A stretch of DNA of 24,752 nt from an uncultured Eubacteriales bacterium (GCA_900553545.1 USDP01000004.1:1-24752); one strand, 5' to 3'; shown: positions 7,130-14,207, counted from the first letter of the stretch. Numbers and translations: made by a program. The notes: generated by a model not told the origin, from the sequence alone.

Positions 7130-7668
7130 AAGAGAAAAAGAATATTGTAAAATCCATTGTGGTGCTGTTCGTGATCTGTCTGGTGGTCTCGGCGGCGCTG
7201 GCCGTGGTCAATTCGTTCACGGCCCCCGTCTCCGCGGCAAATGCCACAGAGCGCGAAAACGAAGCGCGGCGGGCGGTCATTCCGGATGCGGCGGAGTTTA
7301 AGGCCGTGGGCGCGGCGCTGCCGGACGGCGTGGTGAGCGCATACGAGGGCGTGGACGCAGGCGGCGCGACGCTCGGCTACGTCTTTACCGTGGAGGGCAA
7401 GGGCTTTGACGGGACGATCAGCGTCATGTGCGCCATCGGCACGGACGGCAAGATCCTGCACGTGAATACGCTCGACGTCTCCAGCGAGACGAAGACGCTC
7501 GGTGGCAAGACCGCGAACCCCGAATACACCGATCAGTATACCGGACAGGATGCGAGTCTTGCCGGTGTGAACGCGATTTCAGGCGCGACGATCACGTCGA
7601 CGGCCTATCGCGGCTGCGTGGAGACGGCGTTCGCTGCGTTTGAGACGATCAAGGAGGCGGGAAAATGA
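7126..7668 (+). CDS. rnfG: Rnf complex subunit RnfG (FMN-binding)
   Basis: RnfG carries covalent FMN on the outer face of the membrane and passes electrons within the Rnf complex. ATG 7126 overlaps the rnfD stop, with GGGAGG ten bases upstream, and gives 180 residues. One N-terminal membrane helix (about residues 9-30) precedes an FMN-binding domain (KGFDGTISVMCAIG). The acceptor motif SGATITST lies at residues 152-159, with Thr155 the likely attachment point. The length matches short clostridial RnfG proteins. The longer open frame upstream is only rnfD read in another frame. Confidence 0.94.
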   Translation: MKEKKNIVKSIVVLFVICLVVSAALAVVNSFTAPVSAANATERENEARRAVIPDAAEFKAVGAALPDGVVSAYEGVDAGGATLGYVFTVEGKGFDGTISVMCAIGTDGKILHVNTLDVSSETKTLGGKTANPEYTDQYTGQDASLAGVNAISGATITSTAYRGCVETAFAAFETIKEAGK

Positions 7669-8336
7669 CAAAACTGCAAAACCTGCTCAAGGGTCTGATT
7701 AAAGAAAACCCGGTATTCGTCCTCGTGCTCGGCACGTGCCCGACGTTGGCCATTTCGACGTCTGTCACGGCGGCCTTCGGCATGGGCATCGCGGCGACGG
7801 CGGTGCTGATTCTCTCCAATATGGCCATCTCCGCGCTGCGGAAGGTCATTCCCGACCGGGTGCGCATTCCGTGCTACATTGTGCTGATTGCGGGATTTGT
7901 GACCGTGGTCGAGCTGATCATGGAGGCGTATGCGTACAGCCTCTACCAATCTCTCGGCGTGTACCTATCTCTGATCGTCGTCAACTGTATCATCCTCGGC
8001 CGCGCGGAGATGTACGCGAACAAGCATGGCGTGCTCGATTCGGCCATCGACGGACTCGGCATGGGTCTCGGCTTCACGCTGGCCCTCTGCGCGATGGGCA
8101 CGATCCGCGAGGTGCTCGGCGCGGGCACGTTCTGCGGCCATCCCGTGCCCTGGTTCAGCGAAAACCCCATCGGCATCCTGACAATGGCCCCCGGCGGATT
8201 CTTCGTGTTCGGCTGCATGATCGCCCTCATCAATAAGATCTCGAAGGGCAAGGCCATCCGTAAGAAGGAATTCGGCTGCACCGGCTGCCCCGGCTGCAAT
8301 GCCGGTCAATGCGGAAAGGAGACGGCTGCGAAATGA
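7665..8336 (+). CDS. rnfE: Rnf complex subunit RnfE
   Basis: RnfE is an integral membrane subunit that pairs with RnfA. In recent structures of Rnf and the related Nqr complex, these two share an Fe-S cluster in the membrane. ATG 7665 overlaps the rnfG stop, with GGAGG upstream, and gives 223 residues. About six membrane segments are present. Cys25 (LGTCPTLA) and Cys108 (VVNCIILG) are the conserved cluster-ligand positions. The C-terminal cytoplasmic tail holds an additional Cys group C205-x2-C208-x2-C211-x4-C216, which looks able to bind a metal or Fe-S cluster and is reported separately as an observation. Confidence 0.95.
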   Translation: MTKLQNLLKGLIKENPVFVLVLGTCPTLAISTSVTAAFGMGIAATAVLILSNMAISALRKVIPDRVRIPCYIVLIAGFVTVVELIMEAYAYSLYQSLGVYLSLIVVNCIILGRAEMYANKHGVLDSAIDGLGMGLGFTLALCAMGTIREVLGAGTFCGHPVPWFSENPIGILTMAPGGFFVFGCMIALINKISKGKAIRKKEFGCTGCPGCNAGQCGKETAAK

Positions 8337-8926
8337 AAACGATGCTGTTTGTCATTCTGACGGCTGCCATCACGAATAACTATGTGCTGGTGAAGTTCCT
8401 TGGCATCTGTCCGTTCCTCGGCGTGTCGAAAAAGCTCGATCAGGCGACGGGCATGAGCCTCGCGGTCATCTTCGTCGAAGTCCTCGCGACGGCGGTCACG
8501 TGGCCCATCTACCATCTGCTGCTCGCGGGCAAGATCGACTTTACGTACATGGAGACGGTCGTCTTCATCCTCGTCATCGCGGCGCTGGTGCAGCTGGTCG
8601 AGATCGTGCTCAAGCGCTACGTTCCGGCGCTTCATAAGTCGCTCGGCGTGTATCTGCCGCTCATCACGACGAACTGCGGCGTCCTCGGCGTGACGATGAA
8701 CGTCATCTCCGACGGCATGGACTATCCCACCGCGCTGCTCACGGCCTTCGGCTGCGGCATCGGCTTCTTCATGGCGATGGTCATTTTTTCCGGCGTCCGC
8801 TCCCGCGTGGAGGACGCGGAGCCGCCCGCGAGCTTTGAGGGCCTGCCCATCACGCTGGTCTCGGCGGCGATCGTGTCGCTCAGCTTCTTCGGCTTCTCCG
8901 GCGTGCTCGACCGGCTGTTTGGCTAA
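8333..8926 (+). CDS. rnfA: Rnf complex subunit RnfA
   Basis: RnfA is the inverted-topology partner of RnfE in the membrane. ATG 8333 overlaps the rnfE stop (ATGA) and gives 197 residues, close to the usual 190-195; the in-frame start 24 bases earlier lies inside rnfE. Family text ILTAAITNNYVLVKFLGICPFLGVS is present in pieces, with Cys26 (GICPFLG) and Cys115 (TTNCGVLG) as cluster ligands. About six membrane segments follow. The gap to rnfB is 12 bases and holds its ribosome binding site, the only gap between genes in the rnf part of the operon. Confidence 0.95.
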   Translation: MKTMLFVILTAAITNNYVLVKFLGICPFLGVSKKLDQATGMSLAVIFVEVLATAVTWPIYHLLLAGKIDFTYMETVVFILVIAALVQLVEIVLKRYVPALHKSLGVYLPLITTNCGVLGVTMNVISDGMDYPTALLTAFGCGIGFFMAMVIFSGVRSRVEDAEPPASFEGLPITLVSAAIVSLSFFGFSGVLDRLFG

Positions 8927-8938
8927 GGAGGTGCGGAT

Positions 8939-9742
8939 ATGGAAATTTGGGTACCGATTTTAGTGGTCTGCATCATCGGCCTGATCTGCGGCGTGGGACT
9001 TTCGGTTGCGTCGAGCGTGATGGCGGTGAAGGAAGATGAGCGTTTCCCGGCAATCCGCGGCTGTCTGCCCGGCGCGAACTGTGGCGCGTGCGGCTTTACC
9101 GGCTGCGACGGCTATGCGAAGGCGCTGCTCCAGCCCGGCACAAAGACAAATCTCTGCGTCCCCGGCGGCGCGGAGGCGGCAAAAAAGCTCGCCGCCGTCC
9201 TCGGCGTGGAGGCCGAGGAGACGGTTCGGAAGGTGGCCGTCGTGAAGTGCAGCGGCACGTGCGACGTGACGCAGCCGAAGGAAGAATACCGCGGCATCCA
9301 CACCTGCTCTGCCGCGAAGCTGCTCTTCGGCGGGCCCGGCAGCTGCACCTACGGCTGCATCGGCTACGGCGACTGCGCGGCGGTCTGTCCGCAGAAGGCA
9401 ATTTCGATTGATCGCGGCGTAGCGTTCGTCGATGCTGCAAGCTGCATCGGCTGCGGACTGTGCGCGAAGCAGTGCCCGCAGGGCGTGATCGCGCTGGTGC
9501 CGGAGACGGCGAAATCCGTTGTCGCGTGCTCAAACCGCGACAAGGGCGCGATGACGCGCAAGGCGTGTTCGATCGGGTGTATCGGTTGCATGAAGTGTGC
9601 GAAAAACTGCGAAGCAGATGCGATTACCGTGAGCGGCAACCTTGCGGCGATCGACTACGCCAAGTGTACCGGCTGCGGCAAGTGCGCCGAGGTCTGCACG
9701 ACCGGCTGTATCCGCCTCGTCGATCTCGCGGTGCATGCGTAA
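8939..9742 (+). CDS. rnfB: Rnf complex subunit RnfB (ferredoxin-binding Fe-S protein)
   Basis: RnfB takes electrons from reduced ferredoxin and passes them to the membrane subunits. ATG 8939 has AAGGAGG eight bases upstream and gives 267 residues. One N-terminal membrane helix (about residues 5-27) is followed by the Fe-S domain CLPGANCGACGFTGCDGYA. Next comes a linker with KCSGTC and CTYGCIGYGDCAAVCP, then ferredoxin-like motifs CIGCGLCAKQCP, CIGCMKCAKNC and CTGCGKCAEVC. This multi-cluster layout is typical of clostridial RnfB and is somewhat shorter than acetogen versions. It is the last gene of the operon and is followed at once by a strong terminator. Confidence 0.95.
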   Translation: MEIWVPILVVCIIGLICGVGLSVASSVMAVKEDERFPAIRGCLPGANCGACGFTGCDGYAKALLQPGTKTNLCVPGGAEAAKKLAAVLGVEAEETVRKVAVVKCSGTCDVTQPKEEYRGIHTCSAAKLLFGGPGSCTYGCIGYGDCAAVCPQKAISIDRGVAFVDAASCIGCGLCAKQCPQGVIALVPETAKSVVACSNRDKGAMTRKACSIGCIGCMKCAKNCEADAITVSGNLAAIDYAKCTGCGKCAEVCTTGCIRLVDLAVHA

Positions 9743-9749
9743 AACAAAC

Positions 9750-9784
9750 AAAAAGGAACCTCCGATTCTCGGAGGTTCCTTTTT
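9750..9784 (+). terminator. Terminator of the apbE-rnf operon
   Basis: A 16-bp perfect stem (9750-9765 with 9769-9784) has a 3-base loop, with A residues on the left and T residues on the right arm. It starts eight bases after the rnfB stop. The A/T ends mean it could work in both directions. Confidence 0.95.
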
Positions 9785-10041
9785 ATTGGCTTCGGAAACC
9801 ACTGGCTATGCCGGTGGAGATCCCTTGTAAAAAAGCTTTAGCTTCAGGCATCGAGCGAAGCAAGCGGGAATAACAATCCGGCAAATTCGTATGCACTTGA
9901 TAAAAACGGCGAATGGCCGTTTACGGGCGGCGGAGCATTGATGCAAGTGAAAAATCATTCAGACAGATACACCCTAGATGCAGCCGGTAAAAAGCCCTTC
10001 TAGGGCTTAATCAAGCCGCTGGCTTCGCCGGAGGTTTTGAA
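9785..10041. other. Intergenic region with two related hairpins, possibly an IS200/IS605-like non-coding remnant
   Basis: No gene is visible. Two similar subterminal hairpins bracket the stretch: 9799-9806 with 9810-9817 (8 bp, one G:U, loop TAT) and 10016-10023 with 10027-10034 (imperfect, loop TTC). Both have the core CTGGC-loop-GCCGG. Such subterminal palindromes are characteristic of IS200/IS605 ends and of their non-coding derivatives (PATE-like elements). I cannot identify a transposase remnant inside, so this stays tentative. The minus-strand terminator of the exchanger gene lies within it. Confidence 0.35.
9989..10008 (-). terminator. Rho-independent terminator of the exchanger gene
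   Basis: A perfect 7-bp stem (9992-9998 with 10002-10008) and, on the minus strand, a run of five T residues (9989-9993) follow the stop codon of the exchanger by about 34 bases. Confidence 0.65.
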
Positions 10042-11007
10042 TTATGCTCTTACCGTCATAACCACATACGCTACATAGACGCAGAGCATCAACACGCCCT
10101 GCCATTTCTGGAACTTCTTGAAGATCAGCGTCGGCACCACGGCCAGCACCGTCTCAAGCGCACAGACCGGCATATCGAGATACAGCGTCTGCCGCATCGA
10201 CTCCGCCGCAATCGTTAGCTTCCCGCCGATGAACGAACAGAGCGGCAGGATCACGGTCACGTCGATGATGTTCGCGCCCAGAATGTTGCCGACCGACATC
10301 GACGTCTGCTTCTTCACGATTGCCGTGATCGCTGTCACCAGCTCCGGCAGCGATGTCCCGATTGCCACCATCGTCACCGCAATCACGCGCTCCGACACGC
10401 CTAGGATCTTTGCCAGCTCCGTCCCGTTGTCGACCAGCAGTCGCGAGCCGACCACCAGACATGCTGCGCCCAGCACGAAGATGCCGACGTTTTTCCAAAG
10501 TGTCTTTTTGCTCTTGTCGACGGTCACGACCTCCGCCGCGCCGTTCCGGCTCTCTGCCTTTGCAGTGTGGATGTTTTCAATGATGTATGCGACGAACAGC
10601 AGCAGCACGATCACGGCCTCCACGACCGTCAACTGACCGTCGAGACAGAGCGCCCACAGCAGGACGACACTCCCAACCATCAGCGCGCCCTTGAACGCAA
10701 ACTGCTTCCGCTGGATGACTGCCGGTAAAAACAGCAGCGATACCGCCATGATGAGGCCAATGTTTGCTGTGACGGAGCCGATTGCGTTGCCGATGGCCAT
10801 GTCCGTGCTGCCCTCGGCCGCCGCCATCGTCGACACGATGATCTCCGGCAGCGTCGTCGCCACAGAGACAATCGTTGCGCCGATCAGAAATTTCGGCATG
10901 CCGGACGCCTCAGCCATCCAGGCCGCCGCATCCACGAACCAGTCGCCGCCCTTGATGATCAACACCAATCCAACCAGAAACAGGAAAATTGTCAGCGCCA
11001 AACTCAT
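10042..11007 (-). CDS. CaCA-family cation exchanger (YrbG-like Na+/Ca2+ type), riboswitch-controlled
   Basis: This is an inner-membrane antiporter of the calcium/cation:sodium family with about ten membrane segments and the two family alpha repeats. Repeat 1 is IGATIVSVATTLPEIIVS then AIGNAIGSVTANIGLI. Repeat 2 is GTSLPELVTA then SVGNILGANIIDVTVILP. I chose ATG 11007 (321 residues) because GGAG lies eight bases upstream; an upstream GTG (11016) overlaps that ribosome binding site. The two acidic exchange residues of ATTLPE and GTSLPE are present. Calcium is the default family substrate, but a yybP-ykoY riboswitch in its leader suggests that manganese controls it and may be a substrate. Confidence 0.88.
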   Translation of the reverse strand: MSLALTIFLFLVGLVLIIKGGDWFVDAAAWMAEASGMPKFLIGATIVSVATTLPEIIVSTMAAAEGSTDMAIGNAIGSVTANIGLIMAVSLLFLPAVIQRKQFAFKGALMVGSVVLLWALCLDGQLTVVEAVIVLLLFVAYIIENIHTAKAESRNGAAEVVTVDKSKKTLWKNVGIFVLGAACLVVGSRLLVDNGTELAKILGVSERVIAVTMVAIGTSLPELVTAITAIVKKQTSMSVGNILGANIIDVTVILPLCSFIGGKLTIAAESMRQTLYLDMPVCALETVLAVVPTLIFKKFQKWQGVLMLCVYVAYVVMTVRA

Positions 11008-11049
11008 TTCAAACACTCCAAGCTTTTCAAATGTCGGCGTGAAGGGTAT

Positions 11050-11087
11050 AAAAAAAGACCTTCTGCACGCCGCGGTGCAAAAAGTCT
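11050..11087 (-). terminator. Expression-platform terminator of the Mn2+ riboswitch
   Basis: On the minus strand a fully paired 13-bp stem (11075-11087 with 11056-11068, some G:U pairs) with loop 11069-11074 is followed by seven T residues (11050-11056). Its 5' arm reuses the AGACUUUU end of the aptamer, so terminator and ligand-bound aptamer exclude each other. This makes it an ON switch. Confidence 0.85.
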
Positions 11088-11172
11088 CGTTCCTGTGGGG
11101 TTCAGGCGCAGGCCCACCGGCAAAATACCGGGCGATTGTTGACCCTGCGATTGTAACTACTCCCTTTCAGCG
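11079..11172 (-). promoter_or_regulatory. yybP-ykoY family manganese riboswitch aptamer
   Basis: Read on the minus strand the leader begins AAAGGGAGUAG, continues with a stem CGCAGG/CCUGCG enclosing the conserved GGUCAACAA strand and a GC hairpin, then a small CCUG/CAGG hairpin, and closes with GAGACUUUU, which pairs with the opening AAAG. These are the hallmarks of yybP-ykoY RNAs, which bind Mn2+ between two docked loops. The AAAG/CUUU closing pairing competes with the terminator at 11050-11087, predicting transcription when Mn2+ is high. The gene controlled is the exchanger at 10042-11007. Confidence 0.82.
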
Positions 11173-11178
11173 AGACAT

Positions 11179-11207
11179 AGTATACGCCTTTTTTGCCGCC
11201 GGGTCAA
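11179..11207 (-). promoter_or_regulatory. Sigma-A promoter of the riboswitch-exchanger transcript
   Basis: On the minus strand TTGACC (11202-11207) and TATACT (11179-11184) are exactly 17 bp apart. Transcription would begin at about 11172, right at the first base of the riboswitch. Confidence 0.85.
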
Positions 11208-11246
11208 GCAGAATTTTGGATTTTTCAAAAAAACGAAAGATAGAGG

Positions 11247-11275
11247 TTGATTTTTTGCACCGGGTCTGTTATACT
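11247..11275 (+). promoter_or_regulatory. Sigma-A promoter of the tRNA gene
   Basis: TTGATT (11247-11252) and TATACT (11270-11275) are 17 bp apart, with the tRNA starting 18 bases downstream. It diverges from the exchanger promoter 40 bases away. Confidence 0.8.
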
Positions 11276-11292
11276 TATCTTACAACTGAAAC

Positions 11293-11369
11293 GGAGGATT
11301 AGCTCAGCTGGTTAGAGCGCCTGCTTCACACGCAGGAGGTCGACGGTTCGAGTCCGCCATCGTCCACCA
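11293..11369 (+). tRNA. tRNA-Val(CAC) with two stem mismatches
   Basis: A 77-base cloverleaf with encoded CCA: acceptor 11293-11299, D arm 11302-11318, anticodon arm 11320-11336 with anticodon CAC at 11327-11329, T arm 11342-11358, and CCA 11367-11369. The D and anticodon stems are perfect. The acceptor stem has a G:G mismatch (11296/11362) and the T stem an A:C mismatch (11343/11357). Both odd bases sit in the 3' part, which would pair perfectly with a GGACGAT acceptor and a GGCGG T stem. It has its own promoter and terminator. It may still be functional, since a single mismatch per stem can be tolerated. Confidence 0.88.
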
Positions 11370-11373
11370 AAAA

Positions 11374-11405
11374 GCCTTGAATCCTCAATGGGTTCAAGGC
11401 TTTTT
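11374..11405 (+). terminator. Terminator of the tRNA-Val gene
   Basis: A perfect stem (11374-11381 with 11393-11400), extended by A5/T5, ends in TTTTT at 11401-11405, directly after the CCA end. Confidence 0.9.
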
Positions 11406-11430
11406 ACTTCAGACATGCCTCGTAAGATCG

Positions 11431-11502
11431 GTGGTGCGGCTGCATGCAGAGCAGCTTGCGGAGCATGGCCGGGAGATTGAGCAGCTGAAAAAAGCGCAGT
11501 GA
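11431..11502 (+). other. Possible 3' remnant of an unknown gene
   Basis: A short frame with a coherent amphipathic, coiled-coil-like end (HAEQLAEHGREIEQLKKAQ) stops at TGA 11500-11502. It has no start signal and runs back into the tRNA terminator. It looks like the tail of a lost gene, perhaps left by an element that used the tRNA as its attachment site, but it may be chance. Confidence 0.25.
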
Positions 11503-11525
11503 GGCGCACAGAGGAGGAGCCAATT

Positions 11526-12551
11526 ATGGCAGTTAAGATCACAGCAATTCCGTGGGGATGTTCCATTTTCGGCGAAGCCGTCACGCTCCGCCGCGTCGAG
11601 AGCGACGCCCTGTCGTTTGAGGTTCTGGACTACGGCGCGACGCTCCGAAGTCTCCGCGTAAAAGACGCGCACGGCGCGTGGGTCGACGTGGTGCTCGGCT
11701 ACGACAGCCTTGCGGAATACGAACAGAACGACGGCTATCTCGGCGCGGTCGTCGGCCGGGTCTGCAACCGGATCGCAGGCGCGGAATTCGAGCTGGATGG
11801 GAACCGCTATCCGCTCTATCAAAACGACGGCGTCAACCACCTGCACGGCGGCAAGCGTGGCTTTGACAAGTATGTCTGGGCCGTGGAAGAACTGCCGGAC
11901 GGACTTCGCCTGACGCGCACCTCGCCCGACGGCGAGGAGGGCTATCCCGGCACGATGCGCGCTTCCGTGACCTACCGCGTGGACGGCGTATCGCTGCGGC
12001 TGGATTACGAGGCGGAAAGCGACCGGGATACGCTCTGCAATCTGACGAACCACAGCTATTTCAATCTCAACGGCGGCGGCTCTGCACTGGGTCACACGCT
12101 TCAAATTTTCGCGGACGCGGTGACGGAGCGGACACCCGGACTGATTCCAACAGGGGTGCTTGCGCCCGTGGCAGGAACGAAGTTCGACTTCTCTGCGCCA
12201 AAACCCCTGTGCCGCGATTTGCCCGGAACGGATGCGGGCAGCCTGCATACAGACGGCTATGACGACAATTTCTGCCTCTCCGGGACGGGCCTGCGTGAAG
12301 CCGCAGTCCTGACCGGCGACCGCAGCGGCATCATCATGACCGTCCTGACCACGACGCCCGGCATGCAGCTCTACACGGCGAACTTCCTTTCGCCGCGCAC
12401 GGGCAAGGGCGGCGCACAGTATCAGGAGGGCGGCGCAGTCTGCCTCGAAACGCAATTTTATCCCGACGCCATCCACCATGCGAATTTCCCAAGCCCGGTG
12501 CTCCGTGCCGGGAGCGTCTATTGCGAGACCACAATATTGCGCTTCGCGTAA
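11526..12551 (+). CDS. galM: Galactose mutarotase (aldose 1-epimerase)
   Basis: The enzyme interconverts alpha and beta anomers of hexoses such as galactose and glucose, feeding sugar kinases. ATG 11526 has a strong AGAGGAGGAG seven bases upstream and gives 341 residues, the normal family length; an in-frame start 27 bases earlier precedes that site and is rejected. Family motifs: NRIAGAEFELDG, NDGVNHLHGG (substrate His), LTNHSYFNL (catalytic-acid His), YDDNFCL, and LETQFYPDAIHH with the catalytic-base Glu. No signal peptide, so it is cytoplasmic. It stands alone on the plus strand between the tRNA and the convergent gdhA. A ROK glucokinase and pgi lie 5 kb away. Confidence 0.93.
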   Translation: MAVKITAIPWGCSIFGEAVTLRRVESDALSFEVLDYGATLRSLRVKDAHGAWVDVVLGYDSLAEYEQNDGYLGAVVGRVCNRIAGAEFELDGNRYPLYQNDGVNHLHGGKRGFDKYVWAVEELPDGLRLTRTSPDGEEGYPGTMRASVTYRVDGVSLRLDYEAESDRDTLCNLTNHSYFNLNGGGSALGHTLQIFADAVTERTPGLIPTGVLAPVAGTKFDFSAPKPLCRDLPGTDAGSLHTDGYDDNFCLSGTGLREAAVLTGDRSGIIMTVLTTTPGMQLYTANFLSPRTGKGGAQYQEGGAVCLETQFYPDAIHHANFPSPVLRAGSVYCETTILRFA

Positions 12552-12584
12552 ATACGCGCATTTCACATCTTTGATACCAAAACC

Positions 12585-12614
12585 ACCTGAGCCGATGCCC
12601 ACATCGGCTCAGGT
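12585..12614 (+). terminator. Hairpin after galM, likely terminator
   Basis: A perfect 13-bp stem (12585-12597 with 12602-12614) with a 4-base loop follows the galM stop by about 33 bases. The T-run is short (three). Its core GCCGATG...CATCGGC is shared with the repeat hairpin at 24705-24726, so it may be a repeat used as a terminator. Confidence 0.55.
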
Positions 12615-12628
12615 TTGCTGTATAAAGA

Positions 12629-12656
12629 AGCGCCCCGGTCAATCGACCGGGGCGCT
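12629..12656 (-). terminator. Terminator of gdhA (near-copy of the pgi terminator)
   Basis: A perfect 12-bp GC-rich stem (12629-12640 with 12645-12656) with a 4-base loop lies 24 bases after the gdhA stop. On the minus strand a T-rich tail (TTCTTTATA) follows; on the plus strand GGTGTTTTTA follows, so it may also stop galM transcription. Confidence 0.75.
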
Positions 12657-12679
12657 GGTGTTTTTATGAAGCTGTTTGC

Positions 12680-14029
12680 TTAGAACATGCCCTGCTGGTA
12701 CATGGCCTCGGCGACCTTCTTGAAGCCGGCGATGTTCGCGCCCGCGACCAGGTCGTAACCCAGACCGTACTCTTCGGCGGCCTCTGCGCTGACCTTGTGG
12801 ATGTTCTTCATCATCTTGTGCAGCTGCGCGTCGACTTCTTCCGCCGTCCACACGAGACGCTCGGAGTTCTGAGACATTTCGAGACCGGAAACGCCCACGC
12901 CGCCCGCGTTGACCGCCTTCGACGGAGCCACGATCATGTGCTTCTGCTCACGCAGGAAGTTCAGCGCGTCGTTCGTCGTCGGCATGTTGGCGACCTCGAT
13001 GTAATACTTGACGCCAGACGCCGCAATCTTCTCCGCGGACTCCATCTTGACGTCGTTCTGCGTGGCCGCCGGCATGTAGACGTCGACGTCCTTCACGCCC
13101 CAGCACTTCTCGCCCGGAACAAATTCCACGCCGTACTTGTCGGCATAGGGCTTGCAGTGCATCGGGTCCTTCGCGCGCATCTCGAGGATGTAGTCGAGCT
13201 TTTCGCCGACAACGCCATCCGGATCATGGATGTAGCCGTCCGGGCCGGCAAAGTATGTAACCTTCGCGCCGAGTTCGGCGGCCTTCTTCATGATGCCCCA
13301 GCCGACGTTGCCATAGCCGGAGATCGCGATGCGCTTGCCCTCGATGGAGTCGTTCTCATGCTTCAGGACTTCCTGGAGATAGTAGACAGCGCCGTAGCCC
13401 GTGGCTTCCGGACGGATCAGCGAGCCGCCGTAGCTCATGCCCTTGCCGGTGAGCACGCCGTTCTCCCAGACGCCCTTCAGGCGGCGGTACTGGCCGAACA
13501 GGTAGCCGATCTCGCGGCCGCCCACGCCGATATCACCGGCGGGCACGTCGATGTCCGGCCCGATGTAGCGGTACAGCGCGGTCATGAAACTCTGGCAGAA
13601 GCGCATGACTTCCGCGTCGGACTTGCCGGCAGGATCGAAGTCGGAGCCGCCCTTCGCGCCGCCCATGGGCAGGCCGGTCAGGGAGTTCTTGAAGGTCTGC
13701 TCGAAGCCGAGGAACTTGATCACGCCTTCGTAGACGTTCTTCTGGAAGCGCAGGCCGCCCTTGTACGGGCCGATCGCGCCGTTGAACTGGCAGCGCCAGC
13801 CGCGGTTGGTATGATAGTTGCCGTTGTCATCCATCCAGCAGACGCGGAACGTGAACATTCTCTCCGGCTCGACCATTCTCTTCAGCAGGTCGACCTTCTC
13901 GTACTCGGGATGTGCATCCATGATCGGGGAGACAGAAGACAGAACTTCTTCTACGGTCTGGACGAATTCCGGCTCGTTCGCGTGGGTCTGCTTGACGTAA
14001 TCGATGACACTGGCGACATAAGCATTCAT
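12680..14029 (-). CDS. gdhA: NADP-specific glutamate dehydrogenase
   Basis: The enzyme makes glutamate from 2-oxoglutarate and ammonia, or the reverse, in the cytoplasm. ATG 14029 has GAGGAGG about eight bases upstream and gives 449 residues, the family length. Substrate motifs: GPYKGGLRF (Lys90), then LPMGGAKGGSDFDP with catalytic Lys126, and the FCQSFM and DIDVPAGDIGVGGREIGY stretch. The Rossmann motif is SGYGNVGWGIMKKAAELGAK. The protein is close to the Clostridium symbiosum hexameric enzyme. It has its own promoter and terminator, downstream of serC-serA, whose product SerC uses glutamate as amino donor. Confidence 0.96.
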   Translation of the reverse strand: MNAYVASVIDYVKQTHANEPEFVQTVEEVLSSVSPIMDAHPEYEKVDLLKRMVEPERMFTFRVCWMDDNGNYHTNRGWRCQFNGAIGPYKGGLRFQKNVYEGVIKFLGFEQTFKNSLTGLPMGGAKGGSDFDPAGKSDAEVMRFCQSFMTALYRYIGPDIDVPAGDIGVGGREIGYLFGQYRRLKGVWENGVLTGKGMSYGGSLIRPEATGYGAVYYLQEVLKHENDSIEGKRIAISGYGNVGWGIMKKAAELGAKVTYFAGPDGYIHDPDGVVGEKLDYILEMRAKDPMHCKPYADKYGVEFVPGEKCWGVKDVDVYMPAATQNDVKMESAEKIAASGVKYYIEVANMPTTNDALNFLREQKHMIVAPSKAVNAGGVGVSGLEMSQNSERLVWTAEEVDAQLHKMMKNIHKVSAEAAEEYGLGYDLVAGANIAGFKKVAEAMYQQGMF

Positions 14030-14081
14030 AATTGTATCCTCCTCAATTCGTTTACCCTTTGTGATGCTAAATCACGCTACC

Positions 14082-14110
14082 ATAGTACAACACCGCGTTG
14101 TGGAAATCAA
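14082..14110 (-). promoter_or_regulatory. Sigma-A promoter of gdhA
   Basis: On the minus strand TTGATT (14105-14110) and TACTAT (14082-14087) are 17 bp apart, giving a leader of about 45 bases before the gdhA start. Confidence 0.65.
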
Positions 14111-14207
14111 GTAGCGGATGAAAAATAATCATAAAAACCATACAAAATTTTCGTGAGTTTGCTGCGAATAATGCAGCGACCTAACGGAGACTGAACGGAA
14201 AACTGCC

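Noticed and set aside
11409..12602. 397-codon minus-strand frame opposite galM
   Set aside because: Antisense shadow; galM has all catalytic motifs and a strong ribosome binding site.
12797..14128. 443-codon plus-strand frame opposite gdhA
   Set aside because: Antisense shadow with Val/Leu/Asp/His-rich composition and no domain.
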